Source of the DNA: Roseiarcus sp963751165
Lineage (GTDB): Bacteria > Pseudomonadota > Alphaproteobacteria > Rhizobiales > Beijerinckiaceae
Length of the DNA: 64,000 nucleotides
NCBI GenBank assembly: GCA_963751165.1
Contig: CAVVTP010000015.1
Location: 992,001 to 1,056,000 of the forward strand
Reading direction: 5' to 3'
This document shows, one piece after another, positions 40,037-49,479 of the stretch. Position numbers and translations under genes: made by a program. The notes beneath the pieces were generated by a model. That model was not told the origin of the DNA and ran no database searches. It saw nothing but the letters and a program-made list of their open reading frames with translations. The first letter of the stretch is position 1. The number at the start of each line of letters is the position of its first letter.

Positions 40037-40378
40037 CCGCCCGACCCCATCGGCAAGGTCGAACAGCCGCTCGCGCTGGGCTATCCCCGACGAGAGGGGA
40101 CGGCGGCAAATTAACCAAGAAAGAACATAACACGAACAAATGATTTCCTGCGGACAGAATCTGTGCCACTGTGAACACCCGATCAGGATTCAGCCCATGG
40201 ACGGTGAACATGGACGGCATGGACGAGGGGACGCCGCGCGGACAGCAAACGCCGGCATTCAGCCGATCGGCGAGGACGAAGCGCGCTCCGGACCGGCTGG
40301 GCGAAGGCTTTGGCTATGACGAAATCGCAGGGCGAAATAATTTGGATTTCGGCCTAAGTGCTTGAAAAGGATCGAATC
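40037..40378. other. Gene-poor spacer
   Basis: I see no convincing gene. ATGGACGGTGAACATGGACG at about 40198 is a short direct repetition, and the AT content rises at 40110-40150 (GAAAGAACATAACACGAAC). It may contain a promoter for the small frame at 40379. Confidence 0.4.
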
Positions 40379-40483
40379 ATGGAAGACTTTTGCTTTGATT
40401 CGGCTTCTCCTGGCTTTGCTCCGGTTATCGCCGAGTTTGACCCAATTTCTCCTGGCTTGGATCTCACGCCTGTCGCCAGGTGA
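40379..40483 (+). CDS. Candidate 34-residue acidic peptide
   Basis: The frame MEDFCFDSASPGFAPVIAEF is followed by DPISPGLDLTPVAR and a stop. An AAGGA eight bases upstream of the ATG is a good ribosome site. The peptide is acidic with two S(A/I)SPG-like turns, unlike random GC-rich frames here, which are usually Arg/Ala rich. No homology known; it converges on thrS. Tentative. Confidence 0.3.
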   Translation: MEDFCFDSASPGFAPVIAEFDPISPGLDLTPVAR

Positions 40484-40530
40484 GCTGTTCCTTGCAGCCG
40501 CCGTCCAGGACCGCGCCTGTCGGCTGGCGA

Positions 40531-42508
40531 TCAGGCCGCCGGCGCCAACCCCTCCCGCAAGTCCGGCGGCAGCGCCTCGTCCGCCAGCGCCGCGATCGCC
40601 TCGTCGGCGCCCATCGAAGTCTGGGCGTTCGATCCCAGACGACGGACCGACACGCTGTTCTCGCTCGCCTCCTTGCGGCCGACGGCGATCAGGACCGGGA
40701 CTTTCGCCAGCGAGTGCTCGCGCACCTTGTAATTGATCTTCTCGTTGCGCAGGTCGGTCTCGACCCGGAGAAACCTACTCTTGGCCTTGGCCGCGAAGCG
40801 CAAGGCGAATTCGTCGGCTTCGCTGGTGATCGTGCAGACGACGATCTGGACCGGGGCCAGCCAGAGCGGCAGATGGCCGGCAAAGTGCTCGAGCAAAATG
40901 CCGATGAACCGCTCCATCGAGCCGCAGATCGCCCGATGGATCATGACCGGCGTCGTCTTCTCGCTGTTGCCGGCGATGTAGAAGGCGCCGAACCGCTCCG
41001 GCAGGTTGAAGTCGACCTGGGTCGTGCCGCATTGCCAGTCGCGGCCGATGGCGTCGCGCAGCACATATTCGAACTTCGGCCCGTAAAAGGCGCCCTCGCC
41101 GGGGCTGAGGCTTGTCGTCACGACGTTGCCGTGCCGCGCCCTGATCTCGTCGAGGACGCGGCTCATCACCGCCTCGGCATGATCCCACATCGCGTCCGTG
41201 CCGACGCGCTTGTCGGGCCGCGTCGACAGCTTGACCACGATCTTGTCGAAGCCGAAGTGGCTGTAGACGGACAGGATCAGCTCATTGATCTTGTGGCATT
41301 CCTCCGCCAACTGCTCCTCGGTGCAGAAAATATGGGCGTCGTCCTGGGTGAACGCGCGCACGCGCATCAGCCCGTGCAGCGCGCCCGATGGCTCGTAGCG
41401 GTTCACCGCGCCGAACTCCGCCAGGCGCAGCGGCAGCTCGCGGTAGCTGCGCAGGCCGTTCTTGAAGATCTGAACGTGGCCCGGACAGTTCATCGGCTTG
41501 ATCGCATAGATCCGCTCATCCTCTCCCTCCGCCTCCTCGCCGGCGGGACGCGCCATGAACATGCTCTCGCGATACCAGCCCCAGTGGCCGGAAACCTCCC
41601 ACAGCCGCTTGTCGAGGAGTTGCGGGGCGTTGACCTCCTGATAATCGTCAGCGAGGCGCCGCCGCATGTAGGCGACCAGCGTCTGGAACAAGGTCCAGCC
41701 CTTGGGGTGCCAGAAGATCGAGCCGGGCCCTTCCTCCTGGAAGTGGAACAGGTCCATCTCGCGGGCGAGCTTGCGGTGATCGCGCCGCTCGGCCTCCTCG
41801 AGCTGCTTCAGATAGGCGTCGAGCTCTTCCTTTCTGGCGAAGGCGGTCGCGTAGATGCGCGACAGCATCGGCTTGCTCGAAGTCGCCCCGCCAGTAGGCG
41901 CCGGCGACCTTCATAAGCCTGAAGGCGTCGCCGACCTTGCCGGTGGAAGTCATGTGCGGCCCGCGACAGAGATCCGTCCACTCTCCCTGGCTGTAGAGCT
42001 TGACATCCTCGCCCGGCGGAATGGTGTCGATGAGCTCGACCTTGAACGCCTCGCCCCTCTTCTCGAAGAAGCTCTTCGCCTCGTCGCGCGACACGACAGT
42101 CTTGGTGAAGGGCCTGTCGCGCGCGATGATCTCTCGCATGCGTTTCTCGATGGCCGGGAAATCCTCTGGCGTGAACGGCTCGGATCGATAGAAGTCATAG
42201 TAGAAGCCGTTTTCGATCACCGGCCCGATCGTCACCTGCACATCCGGCCAAAGCGACTGAACCGCCTCGGCCAACACATGGGCTCCGTCGTGGCGGATGA
42301 GCTCGAGCGCTCGCGGATCGTCGCGGGAGACGAACTCGAGCGCCGCGTCCCTTTCGATCGGATCGGCGAGATCGATGAGTTCGCCGTCACGGATGGCCGC
42401 AACCGTGCGCTTGGCGAGAGAGGGGGAGATCGATTTGGCGACGTCGAGGCCGGTGACGCCGGGCTCGTAGGCGCGCTGCGCGCCGTCGGGAAAGGTCACG
42501 TTGATCAT
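40531..42508 (-). CDS. thrS: Threonyl-tRNA synthetase, one frameshift
   Basis: About 658 residues: TGS domain (INVTFPDGAQRAYEPGVTGLDVA), the editing domain with HDGAHVLAEAVQSLWPDVQVTIGP and DLCRGPHMTSTG, the class II core with YAIKPMNCPGHVQIFK (zinc cysteine), EPSGALHGLMRVRAFTQDDAHIFC (motif 2), and the anticodon domain (LAPVQIVVCTI). The frame breaks between GDFEQ and MLSRIYATAFARKEELDAYL at about 41869-41872, where one extra base in CAAGCCGATGCTG suffices; the total length is one over a multiple of three. thrS is essential, so the indel is probably an assembly error. Start at 42508 begins the TGS domain. Confidence 0.93.
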
Positions 42509-42651
42509 GGTCGCTCCGAGGCTCACTCGCCGATACCAATCGGCGTAAGCGATGCGGAATGCCTATAGACGGGCGCCATTCGGCGGGCAATCTTTGTCCG
42601 CGCCAAGCGTCGGGTTCGGCTCGTCGTTTCGGACGTGATAAGACTCCGGGT

Positions 42652-42948
42652 ATGCCGGAAAGCGGGAACCTTGTGCGCCGCGTCATCGTCGAAGGCTTCG
42701 TCCAGGGCGTCGGCTATCGTCATTTCGTCCGCCGCGCCGCGTTGCGTCTCGGCGTCGCGGGTTGGGTGCGCAACCGAGCCGACGGCTCCGTCGAGGCTCT
42801 GATTGTCGGGGCGCCGGCAGAGGTCGAGGGGATGCTGGCCGAGATGCGGCGGGGTCCGCGCGGCGCGGCGGTTACCAGCCTGAGACTCGCCGCGCCGCCG
42901 GAGGCGGCCGAGGCGGCCGGGACCTTCGCCATTCGGCCGACGGTCTAA
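42652..42948 (+). CDS. acyP: Acylphosphatase
   Basis: The 98-residue protein has the acylphosphatase signature: RVIVEGFVQGVGYRHFVRRAA with the substrate-binding arginine, and GVAGWVRNRADGSVEAL with the catalytic asparagine. The enzyme hydrolyses acyl phosphates such as acetyl phosphate or 1,3-bisphosphoglycerate. It is complete and of family length, and divergent from thrS across a 143-bp spacer. Confidence 0.93.
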   Translation: MPESGNLVRRVIVEGFVQGVGYRHFVRRAALRLGVAGWVRNRADGSVEALIVGAPAEVEGMLAEMRRGPRGAAVTSLRLAAPPEAAEAAGTFAIRPTV

Positions 42949-43071
42949 TTATGCGAAGTTGAGCCGCTCTGGCGCCGGATCGCCGCAAGAAGAGGGAGCG
43001 GGTTCTACCAGGGTGCACGCTCCTAAGGCGCTGGCCGCGTCGCCGGGCCTCGCGCATTGGAGCGGCTGGTC

Positions 43072-43257
43072 TCAGTCGGTCTTCTTTTGCAGACGGTCGC
43101 TCGGAGCCTTCGCGGGACGGTCGTCCGGCGCCCCGGCCGAGGTCCCGGTCGTCGGGAGCGGGTCGCTGGCCGGGAACGACTCCTCGATCGCCTCGTCGAG
43201 GCGCCGATCCTCCTCCTCGCGCTTTTCGCGCGATTCGGGCGGCCTCTTGTCTTTCAT
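43072..43257 (-). CDS. Small protein with DEAIEESFPASDP motif
   Basis: The 61-residue protein reads MKDKRPPESREKREEEDRRL and then DEAIEESFPASDPLPTTG. The (L)DEA(I/L)EESFPASDP motif recurs in many tiny, highly charged proteobacterial proteins of unknown function. The rest is low-complexity and probably disordered. Confidence 0.65.
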   Translation of the reverse strand: MKDKRPPESREKREEEDRRLDEAIEESFPASDPLPTTGTSAGAPDDRPAKAPSDRLQKKTD

Positions 43258-43651
43258 CGCGCTCGCTCCGCAAGAACCGGATCGGCCCAGTCGGATGTCA
43301 CAATGCACACGCCGGCGACCGAAGTATGACGATGATAAACCTGTAGAGAAAGCTTTTACTTGAGATTTCGCTCGCCTCTCACTTCTTACACCCTGGCAAA
43401 CGCGCAGGCGATCCACGGCCGGCCGCGGGAAGCTTCAAGTCGCGAGCGGAGTCCTTCTGCCTCCGAGCGGAACGAGGCCGTCGCCGTGGAGTCCTACGTG
43501 ATCGCCACGGCTATCATCGGCCCTTCCCGGAGCGCTGCTCCGGTTTGGATATAATAACTCAAGCACAATGTGTCTTAATGGTCGTCGAGTTCGAAGTTCG
43601 GTCTCGGACAACTTGCCGGATCTCAAGCTCCAATAGCGGCTAGGGGGAGCG
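43258..43651. other. Spacer without a supported gene
   Basis: Neither strand has a frame with protein-like content. The part 43540-43580 is locally AT-rich (GGATATAATAACTCAAGC) and contains a TATAAT match, but no gene follows in the right position on the plus strand. The minus-strand promoter of the 61-residue gene should lie at about 43260-43360. Confidence 0.4.
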
Positions 43652-43876
43652 CTATCGGTTCTTGTTCCGCTTGCGGGCTTTCCATGCCTCATCGCTGATC
43701 GCGATGAACCAGCGCAGCCGTTTGAGGTCCGGGTGGCCGAGCGATCGCGCCTCGAGGTCGGCAAGAACTCTCCGGAGCCTCAGCCGCGACCTCGGCCAGT
43801 TGTAGTTGTCGCGCTTCAGTCTCCTTTCCTCGGCGGCAATCAGCCGGTCTACGATCTCGACGATAACGTCGGTCAT
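43652..43876 (-). CDS. Hypothetical 74-residue basic protein
   Basis: The protein starts MTDVIVEIVDRLIAAEERRL and ends AWKARKRNKNR. It is predicted helical and strongly basic, with aromatic positions (NYNWPRSR, LRWFIAISDEAW) that look evolved rather than random. No family recognised. It may bind nucleic acid or be a small phage-type protein. Confidence 0.5.
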   Translation of the reverse strand: MTDVIVEIVDRLIAAEERRLKRDNYNWPRSRLRLRRVLADLEARSLGHPDLKRLRWFIAISDEAWKARKRNKNR

Positions 43877-44206
43877 GGCGCGTCCCACGTCTGCTCGCCC
43901 CACGCGAGGATTGCGCGGGGGGCCGCAAGGGCTGCGCCGCTGACGTCAAGCGGATTTGTTTCGATTTGGGACGGGCGTGCACTTTCAGCGCGGCGCTGAT
44001 GCGTGTTTGCCAGCCGACGCCCGCAGCTTTGACCGGCGACGGATCGCCTCGATCGCTGCCAGCTTCATGGTCGGGCCTCCCACGGGACTGGAAGCGACGC
44101 GCTGTCGCCGTGCGACCGCGCCGCGCGGACACGCAATGCGCCCCTGAAAAACTGCCCGGCCGCTAGCGCAACATTCATGCTATAGACGACATCCGATCGA
44201 CCGCGC
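43877..44206. other. Spacer without a supported gene
   Basis: No frame here has the features of a protein; those that are open are Arg/Ala-rich translations of GC-rich DNA. Confidence 0.4.
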
Positions 44207-44320
44207 ATGGCCATACTCACGGCAAGACATCTCACGACCTATTCGTATGCATCGCCCATGCGGCTGTGCGAGCACCGGATGATGCTCCGCCCGCGCGACA
44301 GCAACGATCAGCGCAAATGC
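44207..44320 (+). pseudogene. N-terminal remnant of a transglutaminase-like protein
   Basis: The frame reads MAILTARHLTTYSYASPMRL, then CEHRMMLRPRDSNDQR, the conserved start of bacterial transglutaminase-like proteins with an N-terminal beta region. After DSNDQR the homology is lost and the frame runs to a stop within 25 codons. The catalytic cysteine domain is absent, so this is a truncated remnant. Confidence 0.6.
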
Positions 44321-44370
44321 GCATTGTGTCGGAAGCGCGTCTTTGAATGCGCCAGCACGAGGATCGTCCA

Positions 44371-44495
44371 ATGCTGATCGAAGCGGGCTTTGACATCGCC
44401 TTCGAATGTCCGGCCCCGACGCCAATGATCCTTCAGCTCCGCATCCATCCTTCCCGGGACGCCGACCTGCTGACGCCGGACAGGATCGTCTCGGG
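44371..44495 (+). pseudogene. N-terminal remnant of a second transglutaminase-like protein
   Basis: The frame reads MLIEAGFDIAFECPAPTPMI, then LQLRIHPSRDADLLTPDRIVS, the N-terminus of another transglutaminase-like family that is often encoded close to the first. At about 44495 the homology stops abruptly and unrelated sequence follows. On the opposite strand just beyond (44480-44590) a protein-like frame VTEFLRAGKLAEADIEHISRF appears, suggesting a deletion junction. Confidence 0.55.
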
Positions 44496-44784
44496 TCCCC
44501 CCTCTGGCTCCAGGCGTAGAAATCGCGAGATATGCTCGATGTCGGCCTCTGCGAGCTTGCCGGCGCGCAAGAACTCGGTGACTCTCTCTCCGCTCCCCTT
44601 CGGACCCCGTTCGGGAGAGTTGCTCAGGGTTGAGGGTACGCGACACGGCCAACAAGAAGCCGACTGGCGACAATTCGGTCGACAGATTTTACCAACTCGC
44701 GCCTTTGACGGTCGCCCCAAAAAAGGTTCGTCGCGACATGCAGAAGAGCGTGGCCGAGCGCATCCCAGTGAGGTCGTCTGACCT

Positions 44785-45117
44785 ATGGCCCGCGACCTCG
44801 GCCTCGAAGACCTGATCCGCGAGGACTTGCCGAGCGACCCGGCGCTGACGGAAAAGGCGATGTTCGGCGGCTGGGCTTGGCTTCTCAACGGCAATCTGCT
44901 CATCGGGGCGCGCAGCGACGGGATGCTCGCCCGGCTCGGCAAGGGCAACGACGCGTGGGCACTGGGCCTGCCGGACGTGTGGCGGATGATATCGCGGGGC
45001 CGCGCAATGGACGGCTGGGTGCGCGCCGGGCCGACGGCTTATGGCGACGACGCGGTTCGGCTGCGGCTGATGGAAGGGGCGCTCGGCTACGTGCGCGGAC
45101 TTCCGCCGAAAGGGTGA
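44785..45117 (+). CDS. TfoX/Sxy-family N-terminal domain protein
   Basis: The 110-residue protein has the TfoX-N pattern: LPSDPALTEKAMFGGWAWLLNGNLLIG followed by RSRGRAMDGWV-like MISRGRAMDGWVRAG. In gammaproteobacteria Sxy/TfoX controls competence genes; short alphaproteobacterial members lack the C-terminal domain and have no known role. The gene stands next to remnant sequence but is itself intact. Confidence 0.82.
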   Translation: MARDLGLEDLIREDLPSDPALTEKAMFGGWAWLLNGNLLIGARSDGMLARLGKGNDAWALGLPDVWRMISRGRAMDGWVRAGPTAYGDDAVRLRLMEGALGYVRGLPPKG

Positions 45118-45230
45118 TGGAACACCCGCGACGACCGATGAGGCCTTCGCATTGCTGAGCTGCGTGCTTGCTACGCGGGATTGCGACGCTCAGTTCGTGG
45201 GCTCGCAGCACGAAGCTCTCGAACTCCGGC

Positions 45231-45362
45231 CGAACGGTGCGCGCCAAGATCAGTCTCGACGCAGCGCTTCTCGACGCGATCGACGCCGCCAAGGAGCGCG
45301 GGCTCAGCCGCTCGGCCTTTCTCGCCAGCGCGGCGCGCGAGAAGATCATGGCGGTGGCGTAG
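45231..45362 (+). pseudogene. C-terminal remnant of a HicB-like antitoxin
   Basis: The frame RAKISLDAALLDAIDAAKE then RGLSRSAFLASAAREKIMAV is a ribbon-helix-helix domain as at the C-terminus of HicB antitoxins. The N-terminal partner-binding domain and a hicA gene are missing; upstream sequence is not protein-like. Either a truncated gene or a short stand-alone RHH protein. Confidence 0.5.
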
Positions 45363-45435
45363 GCGGTCCTAAAATAATATTGAGGACGTTGATCGAGCGA
45401 ACACCAAACAATGCCCTTGCTGACGGTCGAAGCCC

Positions 45436-48400
45436 CTATCCCTTCTTCCCCGCGATCTTGGCGATCTCGCGCATGATCCTCAGCGTCCCCGCCAGCCGGT
45501 CCTCCAGCTTCTCGAAATCGTCCACCACGACGATCCGCATGTCGGGCCGCACTTTCGCCGGCGATGCCTGCGCGGCGACCCACTTGACCAGCGCCGGGGG
45601 GTTGACGAACGAATTGTTGCGGAAAGCGAGGGTCACCCCCTTCGGGCCGGCGTCGAGCTTCTCCACATTCGCTCTACGGCAGAGGGCCTTGATCAGAACG
45701 AGCTTCATGAGCAACCCGACTTCCGGCGGCGGCGGACCGAAGCGGTCCACGATCTCGGCCCCCATTGCCTCGATCTCGGCCTCGTCCTCCAGCGCGGAGA
45801 GGCGGCGGTACAGATTGAGCCGCGTCGGCAGGTCGGCGATGTAGCTTTCGGGAATCGTCACCGGCGCGCCGAGCTGGATGGTCGGCGACCACAGGTCCTC
45901 GGCCGGCGCCTCCACGCCCGACTTGATACGCTCGACCGCCTCGCGCACCATCTGCTGATAGAGCTCGTAGCCGACCTCCTTGATGTGGCCGGACTGCTCT
46001 TCGCCCAGAAGATTGCCGGCGCCGCGCAGGTCGAGGTCGTGGCTCGCCAGCTGGAAGCCGGCGCCGAGCGTGTCGAGCGACTGCAGAACGCTGAGCCGCT
46101 TCTCCGCCTGCGGCGTGATCTTCGCCTTGGCCGGCGTTGTGAAGAGCGCGTAGGCGCGGAGTTTCGCGCGCCCGACCCTACCGCGCAGCTGATAGAGCTG
46201 GCCGAGGCCGAACATGTCGGCGCGGTGGACGATCAACGTATTGGCGCGCGGGATGTCGAGGCCGGATTCGACGATCGCGGTCGACAACAGAATGTCGTAC
46301 TTGCCGTCGTAGAAGGCCCCGATCTTGTCCTCGAGCTCGCGCATGGCCATCTGGCCGTGCGCGACGACGAACTTCGCTTCCGGCACATTCTGGCGCAGGA
46401 AGGAAGCCGCCTCGTCGAGGTCCTCGATGCGCGGGCAGACATAGAAGGACTGGCCGCCGCGATAACGCTCTCGGAGCAAGGCCTCCCGCACGATCAGCGC
46501 GTCGAACGGCGAGACGAAGGTCCTGACCGCGAGCCGGTCGACCGGCGGAGTCGCGATGATCGACATTTCGCGCACGCCGGTCATGGCGAGCTGGAGGGTG
46601 CGCGGGATCGGGGTCGCGGACAGCGTCAGCATATGCACCTCGGTGCGGAGGTCCTTCAGCCGCTCCTTGTGGGCGACGCCGAAATGCTGCTCCTCGTCGA
46701 CAACGACGAGGCCGAGATCCCTGAAGGACACCGTCTTGCCGAGAACCGCATGGGTGCCGATGACGATGTCGACGCCGCCCTCGGCGAGGGCCTTCTTGGT
46801 CTCGCGCTGTTCGGCCGCCGGAACCATTCGCGACAGGCGGCCAACGCGCACAGGCAGGCCCGCGAAGCGCTCGCGGAAGACGCGCGCGTGCTGGCGGGCG
46901 AGGAGGGTCGTCGGCACGACGATCGCGGTCTGCTTGCCGTTGATCGCGGCGGCGAAGGCCGCGCGCAGCGCCACCTCGGTCTTGCCGAAGCCGACGTCGC
47001 CGCAGATGAGCCGGTCCATCGGCCGGCCTGTCGCGAGGTCGTCCAGCGTCGCCTCGATCGCATTCGCCTGGTCCTGCGTCTCGTCATAGGGAAAGCGAGC
47101 GCAGAACTCGTCATACAGCCCTTCGGGCGGGATGAGGCGTGGGGCCGGATGCGTCAAGCGCTCGGCGGCGACACGGACGAGCTCGCCCGCCATCTCGAGT
47201 ACCCGCTTCTTCAGGCGTGCCTTGCGCGACTGCCAGCCGGCGCCGCCAAGCTTGTCGAGTTCACCCGTCTCCGAGCCGTAGCGCGACAAAAGCTCGAGGT
47301 TCTCGACCGGCAGGAACAGCCTGTCGCCGCCGGCATAGTGGATCTCGAGACAATCGTGCGGCTCGCCCGCCGCTTCGATCGTCTGCAAACCGACGAACCG
47401 TCCGACGCCATGGTCGACGTGAACGACGAGGTCGCCCGCCGTCAGCGCGCTCGCCTCCGCCAGCACGTCCTGCGCCCGACGGCGGCGCTTCGATTGCCTG
47501 ACAAGTCGGTCGCCGAGGATGTCCTGCTCGCCGACGATGGCGAAATCGGGCGCCTCGAACCCCTGCTCGAGCGCGAGCACGGCGAGCGGCAGCGCGCCCG
47601 ACCGCGCCGTCTTCGCCTGATGGTATGAGGAGACGAGCTCGAACGATTTGAGGCCATGTTCGGCGAGCACGTGGCTGAGCCTTTCGCGCGAGCCGTCGCT
47701 CCAACCGGCGACGATCGCGTTCAGGCCCCGATTGCGCAGATCCCTGATGTGCGCGACCGCGGCATCGAACACGTTGGCGTTCTCGTTCTGCCGCTCGGGT
47801 GCGAAATTGCGTCCGACCCTTCCGCCGCAGTCGACGACGTTGGCTGCGCCGTCGCTCGCCTCGAACGGCGCGAGCCGCGCCAGCGGAGCGTCCGCCAACC
47901 GGTCCTTCCATTCGTCTTCGCTCAGGTAGAGTTTGGCGGGCGGCAGCGGCTTGTAGTCGGCCTTCCCCGGGTCCTGGGCGTAGGCGGCGCGCCTTGCCGC
48001 ATAGAGTCCGCGATCTGGGCGAGGCGCTGGCCGGCGGCCTCCTCGGCCCGCGCGTCGAGGACGAAGGGCGCCGGAGCCACATAGTCGAACAGCGTGTCGA
48101 GGCGATCGTAGAGAAGCGGGAGCCAGTGCTCGAGGCCAATCGGGCGGCGGCCCTCGCTGACGGCGGAATAGAGGTCGTCGGCCGGAGTTGGCGCTCCGAA
48201 TTCGGCGGCGTAGGCTTGGCGGAAACGGCGGATCGTTTCGGTCGTCAGCCGCGCTTCGCTCATCGGCACGAGGTCGAGCGAACGCAATTGCCCGACGCTG
48301 CGTTGCGTCTCGGGGTCGAAACGTGCGGATCGATTCCAGCGCGTCGCCGAAGAAGTCGAGCCGGATCGGGGCCTGGGCGCCAGGCGGGTAGAGATCGAGG

Positions 48401-48942
48401 ATGCCGCCGCGCATCGCGTAGTCGCCGACCTCGCGCACGGTGCTGGCGCGAGCGTAACCGTTCGTCTGCAGCCAGAGCCCGAGGTCGTCCATCCTGACGC
48501 TGTTGCCCGGAGCGGCCGAGAAAGCGGCGGAGGAGACGTACTTCAGCGGCGGGACGCGCTGGGTCAGCGCACTGACCGAGCCGACCAGGATGCGCGGCCG
48601 CTCGACCGCGCCGCGGGTGCGCGCGAGCCGCGCCAGCACGGTCATCCGATCGGCGGAAACGGCGCTGTTCGGCGAGACCCTGTCGTAGGGCTGACAGTCC
48701 CACGAGGGCAAGTAAAGCGCTTCGATCTCAGGGGCCGCGAAGCCGAGCGCATCGATGAAAGTCGTCGCCCGCATGCTGTCGCGGGCGACGAAGACGAGGG
48801 AGACCGCGCGGGTTTCGCCGGCCTTGGCGAGCGTGCGCGTGAGTTCGGCGACGACGAACGCGTCGTAGCCTTCGGGGGCGCGAGCGAGTGTGACGGCGCC
48901 GCCTTCGGCGAGGCGGCGGACGGCAGGAACAAGATTGGTCAC
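45436..48942 (-). CDS. mfd: Transcription-repair coupling factor Mfd; two compensating frameshifts inside
   Basis: The 1,168-codon frame encodes Mfd: UvrB-homology N-terminus, RNA polymerase-interacting domain (DLVVHVDHGVGRFVGLQTI), translocase domains with LICGDVGFGKTEVALRAAF, VVDEEQHFGVAHKERLK and the LRGRVGRAKLRAYA motif, and the C-terminal TRCF domain. Mfd removes stalled RNA polymerase and recruits UvrA. Between about 48320 and 48006 the literal frame is nonsense; the adjacent frame reads RSLDLVPMSEARLTTETIRRF and LLYDRLDTLFDYVAPAPFVLD. One extra base at about 48319-48321 and one missing at about 48006 explain it. The start overlaps the sdhE stop. Confidence 0.93.
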   Translation of the reverse strand: MTNLVPAVRRLAEGGAVTLARAPEGYDAFVVAELTRTLAKAGETRAVSLVFVARDSMRATTFIDALGFAAPEIEALYLPSWDCQPYDRVSPNSAVSADRMTVLARLARTRGAVERPRILVGSVSALTQRVPPLKYVSSAAFSAAPGNSVRMDDLGLWLQTNGYARASTVREVGDYAMRGGILDLYPPGAQAPIRLDFFGDALESIRTFRPRDATQRRAIAFARPRADERSAADDRNDPPFPPSLRRRIRSANSGRRPLFRRQRGPPPDWPRALAPASLRSPRHAVRLCGSGALRPRRAGRGGRRPAPRPDRGLYAARRAAYAQDPGKADYKPLPPAKLYLSEDEWKDRLADAPLARLAPFEASDGAANVVDCGGRVGRNFAPERQNENANVFDAAVAHIRDLRNRGLNAIVAGWSDGSRERLSHVLAEHGLKSFELVSSYHQAKTARSGALPLAVLALEQGFEAPDFAIVGEQDILGDRLVRQSKRRRRAQDVLAEASALTAGDLVVHVDHGVGRFVGLQTIEAAGEPHDCLEIHYAGGDRLFLPVENLELLSRYGSETGELDKLGGAGWQSRKARLKKRVLEMAGELVRVAAERLTHPAPRLIPPEGLYDEFCARFPYDETQDQANAIEATLDDLATGRPMDRLICGDVGFGKTEVALRAAFAAAINGKQTAIVVPTTLLARQHARVFRERFAGLPVRVGRLSRMVPAAEQRETKKALAEGGVDIVIGTHAVLGKTVSFRDLGLVVVDEEQHFGVAHKERLKDLRTEVHMLTLSATPIPRTLQLAMTGVREMSIIATPPVDRLAVRTFVSPFDALIVREALLRERYRGGQSFYVCPRIEDLDEAASFLRQNVPEAKFVVAHGQMAMRELEDKIGAFYDGKYDILLSTAIVESGLDIPRANTLIVHRADMFGLGQLYQLRGRVGRAKLRAYALFTTPAKAKITPQAEKRLSVLQSLDTLGAGFQLASHDLDLRGAGNLLGEEQSGHIKEVGYELYQQMVREAVERIKSGVEAPAEDLWSPTIQLGAPVTIPESYIADLPTRLNLYRRLSALEDEAEIEAMGAEIVDRFGPPPPEVGLLMKLVLIKALCRRANVEKLDAGPKGVTLAFRNNSFVNPPALVKWVAAQASPAKVRPDMRIVVVDDFEKLEDRLAGTLRIMREIAKIAGKKG

Positions 48943-49244
48943 GGAGCCTCTTGGGCCTTCATCAGAGCTGCGCGCGGCGCATCACTCAGGCGCGCGAACA
49001 GAGCCGTGTCGAACTCGGGCGACGTTCTCTCCTCGCCGGTGATCCACGCAAGCACCTGTGGGTCGGGGACGCCGAGGAGACGCTCGAACTCGTCGAGCTC
49101 GTCCTCGCCCATCGCCGGCAAATTGGCGTCGGCGAACTGCCCCATCACGAGATCCATCTCGCGAATGCCTCGCCGCCAAGCGCGAAACAGAATCCGCCGC
49201 TGGCGCGCATCGAGCGCTGCGCTGCTCAATATCGAGCCGGACAT
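48939..49244 (-). CDS. sdhE: SdhE, FAD assembly factor for succinate dehydrogenase
   Basis: The 101-residue protein has the SdhE signature RAWRRGIREMDLVMGQFAD, in which the RGxxE motif is required for flavinylation of SdhA, and WITGEERTSPEFD. It is complete. Its stop overlaps the mfd start by four bases, so the two are coupled. Confidence 0.92.
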   Translation of the reverse strand: MSGSILSSAALDARQRRILFRAWRRGIREMDLVMGQFADANLPAMGEDELDEFERLLGVPDPQVLAWITGEERTSPEFDTALFARLSDAPRAALMKAQEAP

Positions 49245-49479
49245 GAAGGACCTTTCAGCAACAGGAATGCCGGCGTCGTGGCTTCGGTTCCGGGACGGAC
49301 GGTCCCCCGCCTCCGACTTTTCGGCGCCGACTTATAGCGCCGCACGGCGCTGGTGTCAGCACGGGCGCAGAACGATTGCCGTTCTTTTGCCTCAAATAGC
49401 GCCGCTGCTTTACGATCCGCTCCGAGTTTGCCGTTCTCCTGAGCGGGCCCTCTTCCGAGTCAGTCTGACGGGTATTCCG

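Noticed and set aside
43540..43570. TATAAT match as a promoter
   Set aside because: No gene starts downstream on the plus strand and there is no suitable -35 element.
45985..47628. Plus-strand frame of 547 codons opposite mfd
   Set aside because: Antisense shadow of the mfd helicase domains with no domain of its own.
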